A stretch of 64,000 nucleotides of DNA. It comes from Pelosinus fermentans DSM 17108 (lineage in GTDB: Bacteria > Bacillota > Negativicutes > DSM-13327). The stretch covers positions 1,678,001-1,742,000 of the forward strand of contig NZ_AKVN02000001.1 of the NCBI RefSeq assembly GCF_000271485.2, given 5' to 3'. Below the pieces are notes generated by a model. It did not search any database. It saw only the letters and a program-made list of their open reading frames with translations, and was not told the origin of the DNA. The position numbers and the translations under genes were made by a program. This document shows, piece after piece, positions 7,958 through 16,743 of the stretch; position 1 is the first letter of the stretch; each line of letters begins with the position of its first letter.

Positions 7958-9042
7958 TAACAACAGAGATCTTAATCATAGGAGCTGGTCCGGCTGGTTT
8001 AATGGCTGCCATTCATGCTGCAGAGGCTGGTGCAAAAGTACTGCTTGTCGAACGGGCAGATCGTTTGGGCGGGCAGTTAATAAAACAAACTCATAAATTT
8101 TTTGGTTCAAAAGCAGAATTTGCCGGAGAACGTGGAATGGATATAGCTGAAAAATTGATCAACTGGAGCTCAGATATTTCAGGTATCACCATATGGAAGA
8201 ACGCTGTAGTACTGGGAATCTATCCAGATGGCGTAGTTACGATTTCCCATGAAGGTGCTTTTTGCACAGTCAGTCCTAAAAAAATTATTATTGCAACGGG
8301 CGCTTCGGAAAAAACTATGGCTTTTCCTAATAATGATCTGCCAGGCATTTATGGCGCAGGGGCAGTCCAAACCTTAATGAATGTTCACGGAGTAATACCG
8401 GCAAAAAGGATACTCATGATTGGTGCTGGCAATATTGGTGTGATTGTAGCCTATCAATTACTGCAGGCGGGTGTTGAAGTTGCAGGCATTGTAGAAGCGG
8501 CACCCCAAGTTGGCGGTTATCGTGTTCATGCTGCTAAGCTGCAGCGTCATGGTGTACCCATTTATACATCTCATTCGATACAATCAGCCCATGGCGATTC
8601 CTGTTTGGAAGGTGTTACGATTTGCCGACTGGACGAACAATGGCAGCCGATTGAGGGAAGTGAACAATATATTGCTGTAGATGGGCTCTGTTTGGCGGTA
8701 GGATTAAGCCCCTTGACAGAACTGTTGTGGCAGGCGGGCTGTGAAATGAAGTTTGCAGCAGAATTAGGCGGTTATGTACCATTGCGTGATGCCAATATGA
8801 AAACAACTCATGAGAATATCTATGTAGCTGGTGATGTTTCAGGAGTCGAAGAAGCCTCAGCAGCTATGGTAGAAGGAAAATTGGCAGGCTTGTATGTTGC
8901 ATCTGTTTTAGGACATAAAAAAGATTCGTTTACAAAAGAGTTTCAGACTGCAAAATCACAACTGAGTGCCTTGCGCTCTGGTCCAGCAAGTGTGAAGATT
9001 TGTACGGGACTTAGCAAAGTTGTTTTAGAGGAGGTTGGATAA
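7954..9042 (+). CDS. FAD/NAD(P)-binding alpha subunit of amino-acid dehydrogenase complex
   Basis: Flavoprotein of 362 residues of the HcnB/OoxA type. An N-terminal FAD-binding motif (IIGAGPAGLMAAIHA, residues 6-20) and a second dinucleotide fold (MIGAGNIGVIVAYQL, around 153-167) define a pyridine-nucleotide-disulfide oxidoreductase fold; the C-terminal part has the FAD-contacting IYVAGDVSGVEEA motif. In the archaeal dye-linked proline dehydrogenase complexes the matching alpha subunit handles NADH or electron transfer while the beta subunit oxidises the amino acid. It overlaps the preceding gene by ATGA and ends one base before the next start. Confidence 0.88.
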   Translation: MITTEILIIGAGPAGLMAAIHAAEAGAKVLLVERADRLGGQLIKQTHKFFGSKAEFAGERGMDIAEKLINWSSDISGITIWKNAVVLGIYPDGVVTISHEGAFCTVSPKKIIIATGASEKTMAFPNNDLPGIYGAGAVQTLMNVHGVIPAKRILMIGAGNIGVIVAYQLLQAGVEVAGIVEAAPQVGGYRVHAAKLQRHGVPIYTSHSIQSAHGDSCLEGVTICRLDEQWQPIEGSEQYIAVDGLCLAVGLSPLTELLWQAGCEMKFAAELGGYVPLRDANMKTTHENIYVAGDVSGVEEASAAMVEGKLAGLYVASVLGHKKDSFTKEFQTAKSQLSALRSGPASVKICTGLSKVVLEEVG

Positions 9043-9043
9043 A

Positions 9044-9487
9044 ATGCCATCACAAGAACGTTTTGCGAAAGGTCCAATCGCTTTATTTGAATGTATGCAG
9101 CAAATCCCCTGTAATCCTTGTGCTGATGCTTGCCCACGGGGTGCCATTACCGTAAAAGAAATTAATGACTGTCCTTCTTTAAATGAAGAACTTTGCAATG
9201 GCTGTGGAGTGTGTATGACTCACTGCCCTGGGTTGTCTATCTTTGTTGTTGACTATACTTATGGAAAAGATGCGGCCTTAGTTAAAATTCCCTATGAATT
9301 TTCTCCTTTGCCGGAAGCGAAAACCGTTGTTGATGCTTTAAATCGACAAGGTCAATGTATCGGTACCGCCCAGGTCATTCGGGTGCAAACATCACCAAAT
9401 AAAACTAATATTATTTGGCTGTCTGTGCCCCGGGAATTAGCTATGGAGGTACGCAGCATTCACCTTAAGAAAGGAGAAACATCATGA
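9044..9487 (+). CDS. Ferredoxin-type [4Fe-4S] subunit
   Basis: Iron-sulfur protein of 147 residues. Cysteines 17, 23, 26, 30 and 51, 54, 57, 61 (CNPCADACP and CNGCGVCMTHCP) can hold two [4Fe-4S] clusters. The rest of the chain has no known domain. The ATG at 9044 with its GAGGAGG site is preferred to a TTG at 9035. Its place between the two flavin subunits suggests it carries electrons from the flavins to a downstream acceptor, possibly quinone or ferredoxin (inference). Confidence 0.85.
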   Translation: MPSQERFAKGPIALFECMQQIPCNPCADACPRGAITVKEINDCPSLNEELCNGCGVCMTHCPGLSIFVVDYTYGKDAALVKIPYEFSPLPEAKTVVDALNRQGQCIGTAQVIRVQTSPNKTNIIWLSVPRELAMEVRSIHLKKGETS

Positions 9488-9762
9488 ACCATAATGATAT
9501 TATTATCTGTCGTTGTGAAGATATAACCTTAGGGGAGATTAGAGAGCAGATTGCACAGGGAAAACATACTCTGGAAGAAATAAAAAGAGCTTGCCGTTCC
9601 GGAATGGGCCCTTGCCAAGGAAGAACTTGTGCTCCTCTTATTGTGAGTGAAATTGCCAAGGCCACAGGAAAGCCTGTCGCACAGATTCCTCTGCCTACGT
9701 TTCGTCCTTCTACCTCTCCCATTAAGATGGCTTCTTTGTTAGGAGGAGATCAACATGATTAA
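9484..9762 (+). CDS. BFD-like [2Fe-2S] subunit
   Basis: Protein of 92 residues with the bacterioferritin-associated-ferredoxin fold (Fer2_BFD). Cys9, Cys11, Cys44 and Cys49 (CRC and CQGRTC) form the cluster site; GMGPCQGRTC is characteristic of the C-terminal part of OoxA/HcnB-type proteins, here a separate chain. It overlaps both neighbours by a few bases. A split-off BFD subunit is known in the archaeal proline dehydrogenase complexes, supporting the same assembly here. Confidence 0.87.
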   Translation: MNHNDIIICRCEDITLGEIREQIAQGKHTLEEIKRACRSGMGPCQGRTCAPLIVSEIAKATGKPVAQIPLPTFRPSTSPIKMASLLGGDQHD

Positions 9763-10903
9763 GAATGCAGATGTTGTGGTAATTGGCGGCGGTGTCATCG
9801 GCTGTTCCACTGCCTATAACTTAGCTAAATTAGGTGCAGGTAAAGTAGTCGTATTAGAAAAGAATTATTTAGCCAGTGGTGCTACAGGGCGCTGCGGTGC
9901 AGGCATGCGAATGCAATGGGGCACAGAGACCAATTGTCTTTTGTCTCGTGAAAGTGTTAAGATGCTCTCCCATTTACCAGAATTGCTGAATGTGGATGTA
10001 GATATTGAATTTACCCAAAATGGTTATTTAATGCCCGCTTATTCGGAGAAAATGGCAGAACAATTTAAAAAGAATTTGGTACTGCAAAATTCTCTTAACA
10101 TTCCTGCACGTTGGGTGACGCCAGAGGAATCTTTGGAAATTGTCCCTTTTTTGAATACAAAAGGAATGTTTGGCGCTACCTATTGTGCAGAAGATGGCCA
10201 TTGTAATCCTTTTAAAGTAACAGAAGCTTATGCCCAAGCTGCTAAAAATTTAAATGTTGAGATTTATACTGATACGGAAGTGCAAGGCATTATAACGAAG
10301 AACGGTAAAATTATTTCCGTCCGCACCAATCAAGGCAATATTCAAACGGATACGGTTGTAAATGCGGCAGGAGGTTATGCAAAGACTGTCGGCCGTATGG
10401 TTGGCGTTGAACTTCCAATTTTTCCAGAACGTCATGAAATTTTGGTAACAGAACCTGTAGAACCTACTATGGGACCCATGGTTATGAGCTTTTATCACAA
10501 TTTGTATTGTCAGCAAAGTCCTCATGGCAGTTTTATTATGGGAATTGGTCATCCAAATGAACCGGAAAGTTATAATATAAAATCCAGTTGGCAGTTCTTA
10601 CGTGATATGGCTGAGCGGCTTGTGGAAATTCTGCCGCCTTTGGCAGGGCTAAATGTCGTTCGGCAATGGGCGGGATTATATGATATGTGTCCTGACCGCA
10701 CACCGATATTAGGCAGCAGTCCTGCGCTCAATCGTTTCTTCACTGCTGCAGGCTTTAGTGGTCATGGTTTCATGATTTCACCTATCACAGGTCAATTAAT
10801 GGCAGAGATGGTAGTGGGAAAACCTACGGCCTTTCCTATCCAAATGTTTGATGCTGGGCGGTTTGACCGCGGAGAGTTATTTATAGAGCCATCTGTTGTG
10901 TGA
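9755..10903 (+). CDS. FAD-dependent amino-acid dehydrogenase catalytic (beta) subunit
   Basis: D-amino-acid-oxidase/sarcosine-oxidase fold (DAO family), 382 residues. The FAD loop GGGVIGCSTAYNL is at residues 11-23, SGATGRCGAGMRMQWG at about 41-56, and the C-terminal AGFSGHGFMISPITGQLMAE is typical of sarcosine oxidase, HcnC, OoxB and the proline dehydrogenase beta subunit. It probably oxidises an imino acid or secondary amine. Because the operon ends with a glutamate-semialdehyde dehydrogenase, L-proline, D-proline or a hydroxyproline isomer is the best guess; sarcosine or an opine cannot be excluded. Confidence 0.85.
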   Translation: MIKNADVVVIGGGVIGCSTAYNLAKLGAGKVVVLEKNYLASGATGRCGAGMRMQWGTETNCLLSRESVKMLSHLPELLNVDVDIEFTQNGYLMPAYSEKMAEQFKKNLVLQNSLNIPARWVTPEESLEIVPFLNTKGMFGATYCAEDGHCNPFKVTEAYAQAAKNLNVEIYTDTEVQGIITKNGKIISVRTNQGNIQTDTVVNAAGGYAKTVGRMVGVELPIFPERHEILVTEPVEPTMGPMVMSFYHNLYCQQSPHGSFIMGIGHPNEPESYNIKSSWQFLRDMAERLVEILPPLAGLNVVRQWAGLYDMCPDRTPILGSSPALNRFFTAAGFSGHGFMISPITGQLMAEMVVGKPTAFPIQMFDAGRFDRGELFIEPSVV

Positions 10904-10950
10904 GCCAATATGTATCATTACATTAAAATATGAAAGTGAGGAATTTAAAA

Positions 10951-12498
10951 ATGATTACAGAATACAAAAATGAACCTTTTACTAACTTTGGTCTGCCAGA
11001 AAACAAAGCTGCTATGGAAAAGGCATTGGCTGGGGTGCAGTTGGAAAAAGCTTCTCATTACCCACTTGTTATCGGCGGAGAAACTGTTGATACAGAAGCG
11101 CGTATTACGTCGATTAATCCTTCCAACACATCTGAAATTGTTGGTACCGTTGCCCGGGCCAATATAGATTTAGCTGAAAAAGCAGTGCAGGCCGCCAATA
11201 AAGCATTTGCTTCATGGCAGTATGTAGACCCCGCAGAACGATCTTTGTATTTGTTTAAAGCTTCTGCTATTTTACGCCGGCGTAAATTTGAGTTTTCCGC
11301 TTGGTTAGTGGAAGAGGCAGGAAAAACATGGGCGGAAGCGGATGCCGATACTGCAGAAGCAATCGATTTTATGGAATACTATGCTCGCCAAATGGATAAG
11401 TATGCAAAAGGCATGGAAGTAATACCTTATCCTGGAGAACAGAATGAGTGTGCCTATATTCCTCTCGGTGTTGGTGTTGTAATTCCACCATGGAATTTTC
11501 CTTTAGCCATTTTAGCAGGAATGACAGCAGCAGCTATTGTAGCTGGTAATACGGTGATTATGAAGCCTGCAAGCTCAACGCCTGTAATTGCTGCTAAATT
11601 TATGCAGTTGTGGGAAGAAGTCTCTTTGCCTGCTGGTGTTGTGAATTATCTTCCCGGCAGCGGTGGAACGATTGGCGATTATTTGGTATCTCATGCTCAA
11701 GTGCGCTTTATTAATTTTACAGGTTCTAAAGAAGTCGGACTTCGCATTAACAAGTTAGCTGCTGATTTGTCCCCAGGGCAGAAATGGATTAAAAGAGTCG
11801 TAGCTGAAATGGGCGGTAAAGATTCTATTGTTGTAGACAGTGAAGCTGATCTTGAAGAAGCAGCAGCTGGAATTGTTGCATCTGCCTTTGGTTTTCAGGG
11901 ACAAAAATGTTCTGCCTGCTCTCGTGCTATTATCGTGAAAGATGTATATGATGCAGTACTGGCGAAGGTAGTAGAAAAGACGAAAGCACTTAAGATTGGT
12001 GCTGCCAGCAGCCCTGAAAGTAATATTGGTCCTGTAATCGATGAAAACTCTTATAAAAAGATTTTAAGCTATATCGAAATTGGTAAAACAGAAGGAAAAC
12101 TAGAGTGCGGTGGATCTACGGCTGGTGATCAAGGCTACTTTATTGCACCAACTGTATTTTCAGGGATTTCTCCCGAGGCCCGCATTTCCCAAGAAGAGAT
12201 ATTTGGGCCCGTGCTTGCGGTGATTCCTGCTGATGACTTTGACCATGCTCTTGCTATTGCCAATGGTACTGAATATGGCCTTACTGGCGCTGTGTATTCA
12301 AAGAGCCGTGCTAAACTGGAAAAGGCTCGCCGTGAATTTCATGTAGGCAATCTATATTTTAACCGTAAGTGCACAGGTGCTTTAGTCGGTGTTCATCCTT
12401 TTGGCGGTTTTAATTTGTCAGGTACAGACTCTAAAGCGGGCGGTGCTGACTATTTATTGCTCTTTTTACAAGCAAAATCGATTTGTGAAAAGTTATAA
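10951..12498 (+). CDS. rocA: L-glutamate gamma-semialdehyde (P5C) dehydrogenase
   Basis: Aldehyde dehydrogenase of 515 residues that makes glutamate from pyrroline-5-carboxylate/glutamate semialdehyde with NAD. The catalytic cysteine is Cys320 in GFQGQKCSACSRAI and the general-base Glu lies in VAEMGGKD; the N-terminal NEPF-NF start and the AGNTVIMKPAS-TPVIAA block are typical of RocA/PruA. GTGAGG stands correctly before ATG 10951, so the upstream in-frame ATG at 10930 is rejected. As the last gene of the sigma-54 operon it supplies the step after proline oxidation. The related use on 4-hydroxy-glutamate semialdehyde is possible if hydroxyproline is the substrate. Confidence 0.93.
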   Translation: MITEYKNEPFTNFGLPENKAAMEKALAGVQLEKASHYPLVIGGETVDTEARITSINPSNTSEIVGTVARANIDLAEKAVQAANKAFASWQYVDPAERSLYLFKASAILRRRKFEFSAWLVEEAGKTWAEADADTAEAIDFMEYYARQMDKYAKGMEVIPYPGEQNECAYIPLGVGVVIPPWNFPLAILAGMTAAAIVAGNTVIMKPASSTPVIAAKFMQLWEEVSLPAGVVNYLPGSGGTIGDYLVSHAQVRFINFTGSKEVGLRINKLAADLSPGQKWIKRVVAEMGGKDSIVVDSEADLEEAAAGIVASAFGFQGQKCSACSRAIIVKDVYDAVLAKVVEKTKALKIGAASSPESNIGPVIDENSYKKILSYIEIGKTEGKLECGGSTAGDQGYFIAPTVFSGISPEARISQEEIFGPVLAVIPADDFDHALAIANGTEYGLTGAVYSKSRAKLEKARREFHVGNLYFNRKCTGALVGVHPFGGFNLSGTDSKAGGADYLLLFLQAKSICEKL

Positions 12499-12628
12499 AT
12501 TAAAGTTTATTTATCGCTGTGCTAACTTCCAAGGTGAGTGTTAAGAGTAGTATTTGTTTTTACGAAATATTAAAAAAATGTACTGAAAATGTTTTAAAAA
12601 ATATAAAATGTTTTTTTAGAAAAAACAC

Positions 12629-12657
12629 TTGTCAAGTTGAGAAGCGCACGGTATAAT
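12629..12657 (+). promoter_or_regulatory. Sigma-A promoter of the binding-protein gene
   Basis: TTGTCA (12629-12634), 17-base spacer, TATAAT (12652-12657). The transcript would begin near 12664 and have a leader of about 175 bases that starts with a G-poor, A-rich stretch. Confidence 0.75.
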
Positions 12658-12706
12658 AAAAAACAAATATAACAAAAGCAAAACAAAAGAATAACAATAA
12701 AGCAAT

Positions 12707-12752
12707 GGTGCTTTAAATAAGGGAAGCTTTCTCTTATTTGAAGCGCCTTTTT
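12707..12752 (+). terminator. Strong hairpin with T-run inside the leader (possible attenuator)
   Basis: Arms from GGTGCTT-AAATAAG (from 12707) to CTTATTTGAAGCGCC (ending 12747), followed by TTTTT. It lies after the promoter at 12629 and 87 bases before the GTG start, so most transcripts would stop here unless the hairpin is prevented. It may alternatively end read-through from the upstream operon. Confidence 0.7.
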
Positions 12753-12838
12753 CGATATCTTTTTGGGGGTGGTAGGGAAGAAGGTAAGGGTATAGTATAA
12801 GAAACTTAGAAATAATACGATTATTAAGGGGGATTATT

Positions 12839-14008
12839 GTGTTTAAAAGAATGAATGCTAAATGGTTATCTTTATTCGTTGTTGCTATTTTAGTTGCTGG
12901 ACTAGTAGCTGGGTGTGGTGGAAGTGCTAGCAAAGACATTAAAATTGGTGTTGTGTATGAATTGACAGGAAATACTGCATCCTTTGGTACAGCTGCTGCC
13001 AATGGCGCGAAACTGGCATTTAAAGAAATCAATGCTAATGGTGGCGTTTTGGGCAAACAAATCCAAATCGCAGTTGCCGATAACAAAGGTGAACCATCTG
13101 AATCCTCTAATGCAATGACAAAAGTTATTTCTCAAGATAAAGTAATTGCTGTTACTGGTTTTACTACCAGCTCTAACGGTATTGCAGGTTCAACCGTTGC
13201 TGAAGCGAATAAAATCCCATTTGTCGCCGCTGCAACAACGAATCCTAAAGTAACCTTAGATGAGAATACTGGAAAAGTTAAAAACTATACCTTCCGCGTA
13301 TGTTTTATTGATCCTTTCCAAGGTACTGTAGGAGCAAATTTCGTATTAAACTCTCTTAAAGCTAAAAATGCTGCTGTCATGATTGATAACTCTAGCGATT
13401 ACAGCAAAGGCTTATCTAAATTCTTTAAAGATGCTTTTACTAAGGGCGGCGGTAGCATAGCTATCGAAGAAGCGTATTTACAAAATGACCAGGATTTCAA
13501 AACGCTGTTAACAAAAATTAAAGCTTCGAATCCAGATGTAATTTATGTGCCTGGCTATTACGGCGAAGTAGGAAAAATCATAAAACAGGCTCGTGAAATC
13601 GGTATCACCGTACCATTTGTTGGCGGCGATGGCTGGGATTCACCTAAACTGGCTGAAATCGGTGGACCAGATGCTCTTAATAATACGTACTTTACAAATC
13701 ACTATTCTGTAGAAGATAACAGTCCTAAATCAAAAGCATTCCTTGATGCTTTCCAAAAAGAATATGGTCAAGTGCCAGATGCAATGGCTGTTCTAGGTTA
13801 TGATGCAGCTTATGCTTTAGTAGATGCCATTAAACGGGCTAACAGCACGGATTCCGAAAAAATTCGTGAAGCACTTGCCAATACAAAAGATTTCCAAGGT
13901 GTAACTGGTTCCTTAACATTAAATGATACCCATGATGCAATCAAAAGCGCTGTAATTATTGAAATGAAAAATGGTAAACAAGTATATAAAGAAACTGTAA
14001 AACCTTAA
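12839..14008 (+). CDS. Branched-chain-amino-acid-type ABC binding lipoprotein, orphan
   Basis: LivJ/LivK-type periplasmic-binding protein of 389 residues. It opens with a lipoprotein signal ending at the lipobox before Cys26 (LVAGC), then a type I binding fold (IKIGVVYELTGNTASFG). The GTG start is chosen because AAGGGGG lies at the right distance and no better ATG fits. No permease or ATPase genes follow, so the transporter partners must be elsewhere or it acts in sensing. Position next to the proline-type operon makes an amino-acid ligand likely. It resembles the lipoprotein at 47191, a paralogue with its own context. Confidence 0.88.
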   Translation: MFKRMNAKWLSLFVVAILVAGLVAGCGGSASKDIKIGVVYELTGNTASFGTAAANGAKLAFKEINANGGVLGKQIQIAVADNKGEPSESSNAMTKVISQDKVIAVTGFTTSSNGIAGSTVAEANKIPFVAAATTNPKVTLDENTGKVKNYTFRVCFIDPFQGTVGANFVLNSLKAKNAAVMIDNSSDYSKGLSKFFKDAFTKGGGSIAIEEAYLQNDQDFKTLLTKIKASNPDVIYVPGYYGEVGKIIKQAREIGITVPFVGGDGWDSPKLAEIGGPDALNNTYFTNHYSVEDNSPKSKAFLDAFQKEYGQVPDAMAVLGYDAAYALVDAIKRANSTDSEKIREALANTKDFQGVTGSLTLNDTHDAIKSAVIIEMKNGKQVYKETVKP

Positions 14009-14022
14009 TAAGAATAATAAAG

Positions 14023-14058
14023 AAACTGCCAGGGATTTTATTCCCTGGCAGTTTCTTT
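14023..14058. terminator. Bidirectional terminator between binding protein and iolR-like gene
   Basis: Thirteen-base arms AAACTGCCAGGGA (14023-14035) and TCCCTGGCAGTTT (14042-14054). T-rich on the + side and A-rich upstream, so it can serve both converging genes. Confidence 0.85.
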
Positions 14059-14084
14059 GTTGTTCTTTTGCCATACATGCATTC

Positions 14085-14840
14085 CTAAGGAGCAATTAAT
14101 GTAATATGATTGCTCCTAAAGAAGTCCGTATATTCATCATCTGGTTTTTGATTAGTTACAAATACTTGTATATCTTTTAAGTCGTAATACGTTATTAACG
14201 ATACTTTACCGAGCTTCGTATCATCTGCCAATAGTATTTTTTTATCGCAGTGTTCTACAATATATTTTTTTATATCGTACTCAAGAGATGAGGAGTTTGT
14301 GATTCCTTTTGCAATTGAGATCCCTGTTGTAGCTAAAAAAGCTTTAGAAATATTATATTTTTTCAAGGAGCTTACTGCTCCTGAATCAACAAAAGAATTC
14401 GTTCTTCTAAACAGTGTTCCCCCTGTAGAAATCACATTTAAGTTCTGATACGGGAGAGATTTTAATATCACATGTAAATTATTGGTGACAATGGTTAGAT
14501 TCTTGACATCTGACAAGTAAGGTATCATATGCATCGTAGTTGTCCCAGAGTCGATATAAATGATATCCCCATCTTCAATTAATGTACTAGCAAGTTTTGC
14601 GATAATTAATTTGGCATCTTTGTTTTTGACTTCTCTGGATTCAAAGGGCTCAGTCGTTTTCTTGTCTGTTAAAATAATGCCGCCATAGACTTTTTTAATT
14701 TTGCCTTGAGACTCTAGCTGATTAATATCTCTTCTCATTGTGTTTTTGGAAACATTGAACACGCTGCAAAGCTCTTCAATGGAAGCTCGTTCTTTTTCAA
14801 GAATATAGTTTTGAAGTTCGTTAATTCTATCTTCTTTCAC
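14085..14840 (-). CDS. iolR: DeoR-family repressor, IolR-like
   Basis: DeoR-type regulator of 251 residues. The N-terminal helix-turn-helix (residues about 18-55, SIEELCSVFNVSKNTMRRDI) is followed by the sugar-phosphate-sensing domain with the DeoR signature IYIDSGTTTMHMIPYL near 95-110. It is transcribed away from iolA and the rest of the inositol operon, a usual place for IolR; the effector in Bacillus is 2-deoxy-5-keto-gluconate-6-phosphate. A second, similar protein is encoded at 32242. Repeated ACCATAAT motifs in the shared intergenic region may be its binding sites. Family certain; identity as the iol repressor is inferred from place and similarity. Confidence 0.87.
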   Translation of the reverse strand: MKEDRINELQNYILEKERASIEELCSVFNVSKNTMRRDINQLESQGKIKKVYGGIILTDKKTTEPFESREVKNKDAKLIIAKLASTLIEDGDIIYIDSGTTTMHMIPYLSDVKNLTIVTNNLHVILKSLPYQNLNVISTGGTLFRRTNSFVDSGAVSSLKKYNISKAFLATTGISIAKGITNSSSLEYDIKKYIVEHCDKKILLADDTKLGKVSLITYYDLKDIQVFVTNQKPDDEYTDFFRSNHITLIAP

Positions 14841-14904
14841 GTTATAAACTCCATTTCACATTAATTTGTCTTATATCGTATTAGCCCTCTTGAGGCTAAA
14901 TATA

Positions 14905-14934
14905 ACCATAATACTATTACCATGATACCATAAT
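14905..14934. promoter_or_regulatory. Triple ACCATRAT motif, candidate IolR operator
   Basis: ACCATAAT (14905-14912), ACCATGAT (14919-14926) and ACCATAAT (14927-14934) lie in the divergent region between iolR and iolA. ACCAAAAT at 15009 and ACCATAAT at 20842, both within TATAACCA, repeat the motif downstream of two iol promoters. The 353-base gap otherwise holds the promoter at 14976. Confidence 0.5.
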
Positions 14935-14975
14935 ATGATCAAATATGTAACTGAATTTTCTTGCAAAATTAAGAC

Positions 14976-15016
14976 TTGCATTAAAGTTATAGAATATACT
15001 ATAATATAACCAAAAT
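14976..15016 (+). promoter_or_regulatory. Promoter of iolA operon with overlapping repressor-type motif
   Basis: TTGCAT (14976-14981), 18-base spacer, TATAAT (15000-15005). TATAACCAAAAT follows directly, over the transcription start, where a repressor would block initiation. Confidence 0.6.
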
Positions 15017-15192
15017 ATAATAACAATATGACAAGTATTAAACAATAAGTAACAAAAAATTTCTAGAATGTAATCAAATAGAGGCAATATAAGGAGGGGA
15101 CAGGAAAGAAATTCGAAGATCGTGGTTAAAGATGAGGTTTTGTATTAGAAGTAAGGGATAAATGATTCCATATAAAAAGGAGAATGTTGATT

Positions 15193-16710
15193 ATGACAAT
15201 AGCAAAATTAAAGTATAGCGTAAATGGAGAATGGAAAGAATCGGCAACAGCTACCTATATGCCGATTACGGATTCGAATACAGGAAAAGTGATTGCCGAG
15301 GCGCCATGCTGCACCGTTGACGAAGTCAATCAAGCAGTTAGCGCAGCAAAAAATGCATTTCCTGCTTGGTCTTCGACACCTGTATCAGCAAGAGCTCAGC
15401 TTATGTTTAAGTATAAAGTCATTTTGGATGCCCACCTGGAGGAGCTAGCCTTGCTGGTAACTACGGAGTTAGGCAAGAATCTCAATGAAGCTCGCGGCGA
15501 TGTTTTAAAGGCTATTGAAGTGGTAGAGTTATCATGCTCTGCTCCTGTTATGATGCAAGGTGATTCGTTGATGAATGTTTCTCATGGTCATGACACGGTT
15601 ATGTATAGAGAACCTGTAGGTGTATTTGCTGGTATTGTGCCCTATAATTTCCCTGCGATGATTCCCTTTGGCTGGATGATTCCTCTCTGCATCGCTACAG
15701 GTAATACCTTTGTACTTAAAGCCGCCAGTCATGTTCCTCAAACCGCTGTAAGAATGTTGGAACTCTTAATTGAGGCAGGACTGCCTAAGGGTGTTGTCAA
15801 CTTGGTTACTTGCAGTCGAAAAGAAGCGGAAACGCTGCTGAAACATCCGGATGTTGCAGGTATTTGTTATGTTGGCTCCACTTCAGTAGGTCTTCATATT
15901 TATTCCACTGCGGCAGCTCATGGCAAGAGAGTCCAAGCTTTATGTGAAGCTAAAAATCATGCTTTAGTTCTTAAAGATGCTGCTTTAGAAATGGCTGCTA
16001 CAAGAGTTATTAACTCAGGTTTTGGCTGCGCAGGACAACGCTGTATGGCTCTGCCGGTGGTTTGTGTGGAAGAAGAAGTGGCCGATGAATTCGTTGCTCA
16101 TCTGGTAAGGCTTGCAAAAGAGCTTAAAGTAGGTCCGGCTTATGATCCTTCCTATGACTTAGGACCTGTTGTATCAGCTGAACAAAAACAAAGTATTGTA
16201 AATTGGATTCATAAAGGGGTTGAAGAAGGGGCCAAACTGATCTTAGATGGCAGAGATATTGTTGTTAAAGGCTATGAAGACGGTTTCTTTCTGGCACCAA
16301 CTATTTTTGACCATGTAAAACCAGGAATGACGATTGGCGATATTGAAATTTTTGGGCCTGTTGTATGTATTAAACGCGTAAAGAATTTTGAAGAAGGTCT
16401 TGCTGTAATGAATGCAAATCCATTTGCCAATGGTTCCTGCATTTTTACCCAGAGTGGCTATTATGCAAGAGAATTTGCAGCGAAAACCCATGGCGGCATG
16501 GTTGGAATTAATGTAGGTATTCCTGTTCCTCTTTCTGTATTCCCTTTTGCAGGGCATAAGAAATCTTTCTTTGGTGACTTGCATTGTATGGGCAAGGATG
16601 GTGTGGCTTTTTTCACGGAAGCTAAATGCGTAACTAGCCGGTGGTTTAATGAAGAAGATAAGAAACATACCAAAGTGGATACTTGGGAAGGTACTATGAC
16701 TCGTAAGTAA
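15193..16710 (+). CDS. iolA: Methylmalonate/malonate semialdehyde dehydrogenase (CoA-acylating)
   Basis: CoA-dependent aldehyde dehydrogenase of 505 residues that turns malonate semialdehyde into acetyl-CoA and CO2 (and methylmalonate semialdehyde into propionyl-CoA). The nucleophile is Cys284 in the family motif FGCAGQRCMAL, and PVGVFAGIVPYNFPAMIP and the NVGIPVPLSVFPFAGHK block identify IolA/MmsA. The ATG at 15193 is preferred to 15184, which would abut the AAAGGAG ribosome site. It is the first gene of the inositol operon and the last step of the pathway. Confidence 0.94.
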   Translation: MTIAKLKYSVNGEWKESATATYMPITDSNTGKVIAEAPCCTVDEVNQAVSAAKNAFPAWSSTPVSARAQLMFKYKVILDAHLEELALLVTTELGKNLNEARGDVLKAIEVVELSCSAPVMMQGDSLMNVSHGHDTVMYREPVGVFAGIVPYNFPAMIPFGWMIPLCIATGNTFVLKAASHVPQTAVRMLELLIEAGLPKGVVNLVTCSRKEAETLLKHPDVAGICYVGSTSVGLHIYSTAAAHGKRVQALCEAKNHALVLKDAALEMAATRVINSGFGCAGQRCMALPVVCVEEEVADEFVAHLVRLAKELKVGPAYDPSYDLGPVVSAEQKQSIVNWIHKGVEEGAKLILDGRDIVVKGYEDGFFLAPTIFDHVKPGMTIGDIEIFGPVVCIKRVKNFEEGLAVMNANPFANGSCIFTQSGYYAREFAAKTHGGMVGINVGIPVPLSVFPFAGHKKSFFGDLHCMGKDGVAFFTEAKCVTSRWFNEEDKKHTKVDTWEGTMTRK

Positions 16711-16743
16711 AGGAAAATAGCTGAATTTGAAAGGAGGCAAATA

